Assembly: GCF_014654365.1 (NCBI RefSeq) | Contig: NZ_BNAY01000006.1 | Span: 1-55,691 of the forward strand | DNA from: Amycolatopsis oliviviridis | Lineage (GTDB): Bacteria > Actinomycetota > Actinomycetes > Mycobacteriales > Pseudonocardiaceae | Length of the DNA stretch: 55,691 nt | Direction: 5' to 3' | Shown: piece after piece, positions 49,568 through 55,691 of the stretch | Layout of the letters: each line of letters opens with the position of its first letter | Position numbering within the stretch: the stretch's first letter is position 1 | Notes under the pieces: model-generated | What the model was told of the DNA's origin: nothing | Database searches by the model: none | Seen by the model: the letters and a program-made list of their open reading frames with translations, nothing else | Made by a program: the position numbers and the translations under genes

Positions 49568-50560
49568 ATGGTGATCCTCTGGTGGTGTGTGCTCGGTTTC
49601 CTGATCTCGGGCTATTTCGCGCTGGCCGGCTACGACTACGGCGTCGGGATGCTGCTCGGCAGGCTCAGCCGTGACGAGGCCGGACGGCGGCGCGTGCTGG
49701 GCGCCTTCGGCCCGTTCTTCCTGGCCAACGAGGTCTGGCTGGTGGCCGCGGTCGGCGTCCTGTTCGGCGCTTTCCCGCATCTGGAAGGGAAAGTGTTCTC
49801 CGGGGCGTACCTCCCGGTCGTCGCCCTGCTGCTCGGGCTGGTCACCTTCACCGCGGCGGTGCAGTTGCGCAGCAGGCGCCCGGACGCGGGCCGCGGCGCG
49901 TGGACGCTGGCGATCACCGTCGGCGCCTGGGTGACGGCGGTGTCGTGGGGTGTGTTCCTCGGCAATCTCGTCCTCGGGCTCCCGCTCGACGCGGCCGGGA
50001 AGCCGGCGGGCGACGTCCTCGCGGTGTTCAGTCCGTACGCGTTGCTCTGGGGCGCCGGGTTCGTCGCGCTGTTCGCCTTGCAGGGTGCGGCTTTCCTCGC
50101 CGTGCGGGCACCCGCCGAGTTCACCGCCCGCGCGAACCGGATCGCCAAGGCCCTCCTCGCGCCCGCGCTCGCGTTCCTGGTCGTGGCCGTCGTCTGGGGT
50201 GCCTTCGAGACCTCCGCGTCGTGGTCGGTGGTGCCCGCGATCGTGCTGGCGTTCGGCGCGCTGGGCGCCGCGTCCTCGGCCTTGCGCGCGGGGCGGCACA
50301 AGGCCGCGCTCGTCGCCACGATGGTCCTGTCCGCGTCGCCGGTACTGGCCGTCGGGACCCTGCGCCTGCCGGCCGCGCTGACGTCCTCTGTGGACGGTGG
50401 ATTCTCGCTGAGCCTGACGGAAGCGGCCACCAGCACCGAAATGCTCGGCCTGCTCACCTTTGTCCTGCCGCCCGCGCTGGTGGCGATCGCCGCCGTCCAG
50501 TGGGCGACCTGGCGCAGGCACGAAGGCCGCGTCGACCAGCGTTCACTGCTGCACTTCTAG
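49568..50560 (+). CDS. cydB: Cytochrome bd-type oxidase subunit II
   Basis: A 330-residue protein with eight helices. GYFALAGYDYGVGMLLGRLS near the start and FFLANEVWLVAAVGVLFGAF are the CydB hallmarks. Partner of CydA. Starts 3 bp after the cydA stop. Confidence 0.92.
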   Translation: MVILWWCVLGFLISGYFALAGYDYGVGMLLGRLSRDEAGRRRVLGAFGPFFLANEVWLVAAVGVLFGAFPHLEGKVFSGAYLPVVALLLGLVTFTAAVQLRSRRPDAGRGAWTLAITVGAWVTAVSWGVFLGNLVLGLPLDAAGKPAGDVLAVFSPYALLWGAGFVALFALQGAAFLAVRAPAEFTARANRIAKALLAPALAFLVVAVVWGAFETSASWSVVPAIVLAFGALGAASSALRAGRHKAALVATMVLSASPVLAVGTLRLPAALTSSVDGGFSLSLTEAATSTEMLGLLTFVLPPALVAIAAVQWATWRRHEGRVDQRSLLHF

Positions 50561-50569
50561 GAGCCTGTG

Positions 50570-52129
50570 ATGCCACCCCTTCCCGGACTGCGACGTCATT
50601 TCGGTGTACTGGGCGTCCTCGGAACGCTGACCGCCGCGGCGATCCTCGTCCAGGCGGACGGTCTCGCGACGCTGCTCACCGGCGGCGGCGTGACTTGGAC
50701 CCTCGCGGCCGCCATCGCGGCCAGGGTGGCGCTCGCGGGCGTCCAGGGTTCCCTCGGCGGACGGTTCGCGGCGACGGTCAAGGCCAAGCTGCGCAAACGG
50801 CTTCTCGGCGCGGAAGCCGAGAATCCCGGCGAGGTCGCGACCTTGGTGACCAAGGGGATCGACGCGGGCGACGCCTACCTGACCGGCTACCTGCCGACGC
50901 TGGTGCTGTCGGCGATCGTGCCGATCGCGGTGGTCGTCCGGCTGTTCGCCGCGGATCTGTCGTCGGCGCTGATCATCACCGCGACGCTGCCGCTGATCCC
51001 GGTGTTCGCGATCCTGGTCGGGCAGCACACGAAGGCGAAGACGGCCAAACAGTGGCAGCTGCTTTCCAAGCTGGGCGGGCATTTCCTCGACGTCGTGCGC
51101 GGGCTCGGCACGCTCAAGGTGTTCGGCCGCGCCGAGGCTCAGGCGAAGACGGTGCGGGCGATGGCGGACGCGCATACGGACGCGACGATGCGCACGCTGC
51201 GGGTCGCGTTCCTGTCCGCGCTGGTACTGGAACTGGTGGCGACGCTTTCGGTGGCGCTCGTGGCGGTGCCGATCGGGTTCCGCCTGCTGGAAGGCGGGAT
51301 GGTCCTGCACCCCGCGGTGCTGGTGCTGCTGCTCGCGCCCGAGGCGTACCTGCCGTTGCGGGCGGCCGGGGCGAAGTTCCACGCCAGCGCGGAAGGGCTC
51401 GCCACACTGCGGGAGGCGTTGGCCGTCCCGGCGGAGGACGTCGTCCGCGGTTCGCGCGTGGCCCGGCGCGGCGCGCCGAAGATCGTGCTGGAGAAGGTGA
51501 GTGTCGCGTACGGCGACGAGATCGTGCTGTCCGAAGTGGACATGACGATCGAGGCGGGCGAGCACGTCGCGCTCGTCGGTCCCAGCGGTTCCGGGAAGAG
51601 CACGCTGCTGGCGGTCCTGCTGGGCTTCGTCGCGCCGACGTCCGGCCGGGTCCTCGTCGACGGCGTCGATCTGCGAGAGCTGGATCCTGGCGCGTGGCGG
51701 GCCGGGACGGCGTGGGTGCCGCAACGGCCGACGTTGTTCACCGGGACCGTCGAGGACAACATCGCCATGGGCGGGGTGCCGGACGTCCAGGCGGCGGCCC
51801 GCGCGGCGGCGTTCGACGACGTCGTACGCGGGCTGCCCGACGGTTACCGGACGCGGATCGGCGAGCTGGGCGCGCCGCTTTCCGCCGGGCAGCGGCAGCG
51901 GCTCGGCCTCGCCAGGGCACTGGCCCGGACGGAAGCGGGCTTGGCACTGCTCGACGAACCGACCGCGCGGCTCGACGCGGGGACCGAAGCGGCCGTGCTC
52001 GGCGCGACCCGCGAACTGCTCACCGGCCGGACCGCGCTGCTCGTGGCCCACCGGCCCGCGATGGCCGGACTGGCCACCCGCGTCCTCGAAGTCCGCGAGG
52101 GCACCGTACGAGAACGGGAACTGGTGTGA
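50570..52129 (+). CDS. cydD: ABC exporter CydD (cytochrome bd assembly)
   Basis: A 519-residue half-transporter: membrane domain with about six helices, then an ATPase with GPSGSGKST, LSAGQRQRLGLARALAR and ALLDEPTARLD. CydDC exports cysteine/glutathione and helps assemble cytochrome bd. ATG at 50570 chosen (AGGAG six bases upstream); a GTG one codon earlier is possible. Confidence 0.92.
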   Translation: MPPLPGLRRHFGVLGVLGTLTAAAILVQADGLATLLTGGGVTWTLAAAIAARVALAGVQGSLGGRFAATVKAKLRKRLLGAEAENPGEVATLVTKGIDAGDAYLTGYLPTLVLSAIVPIAVVVRLFAADLSSALIITATLPLIPVFAILVGQHTKAKTAKQWQLLSKLGGHFLDVVRGLGTLKVFGRAEAQAKTVRAMADAHTDATMRTLRVAFLSALVLELVATLSVALVAVPIGFRLLEGGMVLHPAVLVLLLAPEAYLPLRAAGAKFHASAEGLATLREALAVPAEDVVRGSRVARRGAPKIVLEKVSVAYGDEIVLSEVDMTIEAGEHVALVGPSGSGKSTLLAVLLGFVAPTSGRVLVDGVDLRELDPGAWRAGTAWVPQRPTLFTGTVEDNIAMGGVPDVQAAARAAAFDDVVRGLPDGYRTRIGELGAPLSAGQRQRLGLARALARTEAGLALLDEPTARLDAGTEAAVLGATRELLTGRTALLVAHRPAMAGLATRVLEVREGTVRERELV

Positions 52130-53679
52130 ACGTCTGGGGTGTGTCCACAAAGGACGTCGTCCGGCTGATCCGGGCCGGGCTGATCGCGGCCGGGGCGGAG
52201 CTGGCCGGGCTGGCGCTGATGGCCACCGCCGCGTGGTTGCTGCTCAAGGCGGCCGAGCAGCCGCCGCTGGCGTCACTCACGGTGGCGATCGTCGCCGTCC
52301 GGACGCTGGCGCTGCTACGCGGCGGACTGCGTTACGCGGAACGGCTCGCCGGACACGAGGTCGTCCTGCGGTATCTCGGCGCCCTGCGCACCCGCGTCTA
52401 CACGTCGTTGCTGCCGCACAGGGTTTCCCGGCATTCCGGCGGCGACCTCGTCACGCGCCTGGTGTCCGATGTGGACGCCGTGCAGGACGCGATCCTGCGC
52501 TGTCTGCTGCCCGCCGGTGTCGCCGCTTTCGTGGGCGCGGTGTCGACCGCGGTCGCGCTCGTCCTCAGTCCGGTGGCCGGGCTCGTGCTGGCGCTCGGGC
52601 TCGCCGTCGCGGGAATCGGGTTGCCGTGGCTGTGCGTGCGGGTCACCCGCGCGGCGGCGGAGAAGAGCGCTCCGGCACGGGCCGACCTCGCCGAACGGTC
52701 GGTCGAGCTGATCACCGGACGACGCGAGCTGATCGCGTATGGCGTCCACGAGTCCACTGTGGACGCGGCGCACGGCGCCGTCGACGCCCTCGCCGTCCGG
52801 GACCAGGCGACGGCGAACCGGACCAGTCTGCTGACCGCGGCCGGGATGCTCGTCCAGCTGCTGACCTGCGTCACGATCGCGCTGACCGCCGGGGTTTCGC
52901 CGCCGCTGACGGCGGCACTGGCGCTGGGGGCGCTGGCCGTGTTCGAGCTGGTCCTCCCGCTGACCGCGGCCGCTCAGCGCTGGGTCGAGGTCCGGGCGTC
53001 GGCGGAACGCGTGCGCGCGCTGCTGACCGAGCCGTCGCCCGCGCGGGGCAGCGCGGTGCCCGAGCCGGGACACCTGCGGCTGGAAGGGGTCGGCGTCGTC
53101 TTCGAGGGCAGGGCTCCGGCGCTGGAGGGCGTCGACCTCGACCTGCCGCCGGGCAAGCGGGTCGGGATCCTGGGGCCGAGCGGGGCCGGGAAGACGACAC
53201 TGCTGAACGTGCTGCTCGGTTCCGTGGCGCCGACGTCCGGCCGGGCTTCACTCAATGGCCGCGCGCTCGACGAGTACGACCCGGCGCTGCTGCCGTCGGT
53301 GGTCTCCGGCGCGCTCGCGGACGCGCACGTGTTCCACGCGACGGTCCGGGAGAACCTGCTGCTCGCGGCCCCAGGCGCCGCGGACACCGAGCTGCTCGCG
53401 GCGTGCGAAACGGCCGGTTTCGACCTGCCTTTGGACCGCGAAGTCGGCTCTGACGGAGACGCGCTCTCGGGCGGGCAGCGCCAGCGGCTCGTGCTCGCCC
53501 GGGCGGTGCTGGCCGCACCACCGATCCTGGTGCTGGACGAGCCTGTCGAGGGACTGGACCCGGAGCACGGCGACGCCGTCCTGGCGGACGTTCTCGCGGC
53601 CACGCGCGGCACCGTCGTCCTCGTGACGCACCGTGAAGCGCACGTGGCCGGGTTCGACGAGGTCCTACGACTCGGTTAG
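52126..53679 (+). CDS. cydC: ABC exporter CydC (cytochrome bd assembly)
   Basis: A 517-residue half-transporter: six helices, then GPSGAGKTT, LSGGQRQRLVLARAVL and ILVLDEPVEGLD. Partner of CydD. GTG overlaps the cydD stop (GTGA). The last 15 bp overlap the convergent gpgS gene. Confidence 0.93.
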   Translation: MNVWGVSTKDVVRLIRAGLIAAGAELAGLALMATAAWLLLKAAEQPPLASLTVAIVAVRTLALLRGGLRYAERLAGHEVVLRYLGALRTRVYTSLLPHRVSRHSGGDLVTRLVSDVDAVQDAILRCLLPAGVAAFVGAVSTAVALVLSPVAGLVLALGLAVAGIGLPWLCVRVTRAAAEKSAPARADLAERSVELITGRRELIAYGVHESTVDAAHGAVDALAVRDQATANRTSLLTAAGMLVQLLTCVTIALTAGVSPPLTAALALGALAVFELVLPLTAAAQRWVEVRASAERVRALLTEPSPARGSAVPEPGHLRLEGVGVVFEGRAPALEGVDLDLPPGKRVGILGPSGAGKTTLLNVLLGSVAPTSGRASLNGRALDEYDPALLPSVVSGALADAHVFHATVRENLLLAAPGAADTELLAACETAGFDLPLDREVGSDGDALSGGQRQRLVLARAVLAAPPILVLDEPVEGLDPEHGDAVLADVLAATRGTVVLVTHREAHVAGFDEVLRLG

Positions 53680-54570
53680 GCCGCGGACTTCCCGCATCGG
53701 CGGCCGGTCGCCGACCGAGATCTCGGCCACCTCCGGCAGCCATTCGTCACCTACCTGCGCGAACTGGGTGAGCTGGGCCGGGTCGTCGGACTTGATACCG
53801 CAGCGCGCGAGCGCCGTGCCGAGGATCTGCCGCGCCATCACGCCCAGCTGAAGCAGCGAACGGTTGCGATGCTTGCGTACGCCGAGGTTGACCTGCGCGA
53901 GCCCTTCGAGGCCGTAGCGCGCTTCGGCGTCGAGGATGAGGCCGATCTCGACGCCGTACCCGGCCGCGAAGGGCACCGACTCGAGGAACTCCCGCGTCGC
54001 GGCGTACTCACCGCCCAGGGGCTGGATGAGCCCCGAGAGCGACGGGCGCAGCGCCGAGAGGACCGGTCGCGCCAGCAGCTCGGTGACCCGGCCGCCGCCG
54101 CTGCTCTCCAGCCGCAGCGGCCGCCGGTAGAAGCCCTTGACCAAGTGGACACCGTCTTCGCAGAGCAGCGGCCCGAGCAGCGTGGGCACGAACGCCGGGT
54201 CCGGGTCGACGAGGTCGGAATCGAGGAACACGACGACGTCACCGGTCGTCGCGGCGAGCGACCGCCACAGTACCTCGCCCTTGCCCGGCACCGGCGGCAG
54301 TTCGGGGAGCACGTCCTCGCGGTGCACCACACGCGCGCCGGCGGCTGCCGCGAGCTCGGCGGTGGCGTCGGTGGACCCGGAGTCCATCACGATCAGCTCG
54401 TCGACGATCGTGCCCAGCAACGGGCGGACCGTGCCGACGACCTCGGCGACGGTGTCCTCTTCGTCGAGAGCCGGTAGCACGACCGAAACCGTCCGGTCAC
54501 CCTTCGCAGCGACGATGTCGTCGAGCGTCCAACCGGGGTTCTGCCACGTACGCCGCTCGAACCAACTCAT
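53665..54570 (-). CDS. gpgS: Glucosyl-3-phosphoglycerate synthase
   Basis: A 301-residue GT-A glycosyltransferase. NPGWTLDDIVAAKGDRTVSV, FLDSDLVDPD (DxD metal site), PGKGEVLWRSLAATTGDVVV, QPLGGEYAATREFLESVPFA and GYGVEIGL match mycobacterial GpgS (Rv1208). Transfers glucose from UDP- or another NDP-glucose to 3-phosphoglycerate, the first step to glucosylglycerate and methylglucose lipopolysaccharides. ATG at 54570 is reported; 54588 and a GTG at 54603 are alternatives. Confidence 0.92.
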   Translation of the reverse strand: MSWFERRTWQNPGWTLDDIVAAKGDRTVSVVLPALDEEDTVAEVVGTVRPLLGTIVDELIVMDSGSTDATAELAAAAGARVVHREDVLPELPPVPGKGEVLWRSLAATTGDVVVFLDSDLVDPDPAFVPTLLGPLLCEDGVHLVKGFYRRPLRLESSGGGRVTELLARPVLSALRPSLSGLIQPLGGEYAATREFLESVPFAAGYGVEIGLILDAEARYGLEGLAQVNLGVRKHRNRSLLQLGVMARQILGTALARCGIKSDDPAQLTQFAQVGDEWLPEVAEISVGDRPPMREVRGLTES

Positions 54571-54621
54571 GAGTAGTGATCGTGCCATGCTGGAGTCCGA
54601 CACCTTGTCGATGGAGGAAAC

Positions 54622-55296
54622 TTGCTACCGCTGCTCGTCCGTTTCGTGCTGGGTCCGCTGGTCAGGGCGCTGTACCGCCCCGAGATCCGCGGCGTGGAGA
54701 ACATCCCCGCCACCGGTCCGGTGCTGCTCGCGCCCAACCACCGGGCGGCCTTGGACACCGGCGTGATCACTTTCACGGCGATGCGGCAGGTCAAATTCCT
54801 CGGCAAGGCGGAGTACTTCACCGGCCGCGGGCTCAAGGGCAAACTGATGGCCGGTTTCCTGGGCGGCCTCGGCTACGTCCCGGTCGAACGCGGCAACGCG
54901 CAGGCCGGTCTCGCCGCGCTGGAGGCGGCGCGGAAGGTGCTCGACGCGGGCGGCGCGTTCGCGATCTACCCCGAAGGCACCCGCTCGCTGGACGGGCGGC
55001 TGCACCGCGGCCACACCGGCGTCGCGGCCCTGGCGCTGGCGACCGGCGCGAAGGTCGTCCCCGTCGCGCTTTCCGGCACCGAGAACCTGCAGCCCGCCGG
55101 GAAGCGGATCCCGCGGCGGGCGAAGATCACCGTCACCTACGGCGAGCCGCTGGACTTCTCGCGATACGAGGGGCAGGACTCGTCGCCGGCGATCCGGCGC
55201 TCGGTGACCGACGAGATCATGTACGCCATCCTGGAGCTTTCGGGGCAGGAGTACGTCGACTCGTACCACAAACGCCCTGATCAGAGCGCTGCCTGA
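54622..55296 (+). CDS. 1-acyl-sn-glycerol-3-phosphate acyltransferase (PlsC family)
   Basis: A 224-residue protein. NHRAALD (NHX4D) and YPEGTRSLDGRL are the acyltransferase motifs. A short N-terminal hydrophobic segment anchors it. Makes phosphatidate or acylates a related lipid. TTG start preceded by GGAGGAA; divergent from gpgS with a 51-bp gap. The downstream region is a repeat. Confidence 0.9.
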   Translation: MLPLLVRFVLGPLVRALYRPEIRGVENIPATGPVLLAPNHRAALDTGVITFTAMRQVKFLGKAEYFTGRGLKGKLMAGFLGGLGYVPVERGNAQAGLAALEAARKVLDAGGAFAIYPEGTRSLDGRLHRGHTGVAALALATGAKVVPVALSGTENLQPAGKRIPRRAKITVTYGEPLDFSRYEGQDSSPAIRRSVTDEIMYAILELSGQEYVDSYHKRPDQSAA

Positions 55297-55311
55297 CGCT
55301 GTTCCGGTGCC

Positions 55312-55691
55312 GGGGCGATAGCAAAGGTCCCTTGCTCCCCCGGGCGCCCGCCGCCTCCCCCGACGCCTCTCTGCCGCCTCCCTCGCCGCTGCTAGGAACG
55401 GCTCTTTCCTTGCAAATTTTGCAAGGAAAGGACCGTTCATTGCACGGTCTGTCCGTGAAGGCCTCCTTGCCTACCTTGAAGGTAGTGAAGGAGGCCTTCA
55501 CGGACTCTGGGTCCCTCAAGGAGGCCTTCACGGACCGCCTTACTGCCTCGGGAACCTCAAGAACCCCAGTAACCTCGCACGCCACGACGGGTGCGCGTGA
55601 AGGCCCCCTTCACGCGGCTCAGCCGAGGAAACTCGACCTTCACGCCAGGCCCAAGTACATGAAGGGGTCCTTCACGGAGCCAGGCGCAAGC
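55312..55691. repeat. Composite hairpin repeat, right copy (runs off the window)
   Basis: Reverse-complement counterpart of 8102-8470. Contains Module A (55317-55339), hairpins at 55396-55438 and 55452-55504, a spacer and further GAAGG…CCTTC palindromes to the window end. It occupies the whole stretch after plsC, so no gene is present here. Confidence 0.92.

Noticed and set aside
49900..52125. Upstream extension of the cydC frame through cydB and cydD
   Set aside because: This is the out-of-frame reading of two clear genes; cydC starts at the GTG overlapping the cydD stop.

Overview
The window is high-GC actinobacterial chromosome. GTG starts are common, and most neighbouring genes overlap by 4 bp (ATGA or GTGA). 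Gene families and gene order point to Pseudonocardiaceae, most likely Amycolatopsis or a close relative; this is inferred from protein families and the style of the intergenic repeats, and no rRNA is present. There are no tRNA or rRNA genes, no prophage, no recognisable insertion sequence, no CRISPR array and no biosynthetic cluster. Most of the gene content is conserved housekeeping.

Layout. 1-7.1 kb: a DUF418-type membrane acyltransferase, then DUF3107 / ferritin-like / DEAD-box RNA helicase / membrane-anchored beta-propeller (as I remember it, the Mycobacterium tuberculosis Rv3208A-Rv3212 block) and two small envelope genes. 7.1-13.1 kb: RecB-like Fe-S nuclease, MarC, PHP phosphoesterase, PH-domain protein, a 53-residue membrane protein, Nudix, DUF2332 and a MaoC dehydratase. 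13.1-20 kb: CorA with a candidate leader peptide, a 38-residue membrane protein, a coupled metallophosphoesterase/ParB-like pair, a drug exporter with a divergent TetR, a DUF3558 lipoprotein and a PspC protein. 20-38.3 kb: the trehalose importer LpqY-SugABC, an Rv1234-like protein, an acyl-CoA dehydrogenase, three DUF4190 proteins, a stomatin, a kinase-like protein, an MgtE-N/CBS protein, DUF1003, Mrp, TatB, HtrA, RseA, SigE and an O-methyltransferase. 38.3-44.6 kb: MFS/LysR pair, PAP2, PepA, DUF3117 and a PaaG-like protein. 44.6-55.3 kb: an overlapping minus-strand chain (PadR, three HAAS membrane proteins, DivIVA-like, SRPBCC, TagA), divergent cydABDC, GpgS and PlsC.

Working together. Order and relative strand from gpgS back to corA match M. 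tuberculosis Rv1208-Rv1239c as I recall it, so 13-55 kb is an ancient backbone with insertions (cyd, PadR/HAAS, SPFH/kinase, MFS/LysR). SigE-RseA-HtrA-TatB is an envelope-stress module, and an ECF-type promoter lies directly before sigE. LpqY-SugABC and GpgS both handle trehalose or glucose-derived solutes. CorA and the MgtE-N/CBS protein touch Mg2+.

Most unusual content. Between genes, and in three places inside coding sequence, lies a dense population of long near-perfect palindromes. They form several families. A composite of about 370 bp occurs near both ends of the window in opposite orientation, and a partial copy lies at 28.3 kb. One 23-bp palindrome supplies TAG stop codons to two convergent genes at once, has inserted into the cytoplasmic loop of an MFS transporter, and forms the tail of a PAP2 phosphatase. 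Other points worth following are a CydA with a collapsed Q-loop, the PadR/HAAS/DivIVA/TagA chain, the phosphoesterase/ParB-like pair and a putative corA leader peptide.
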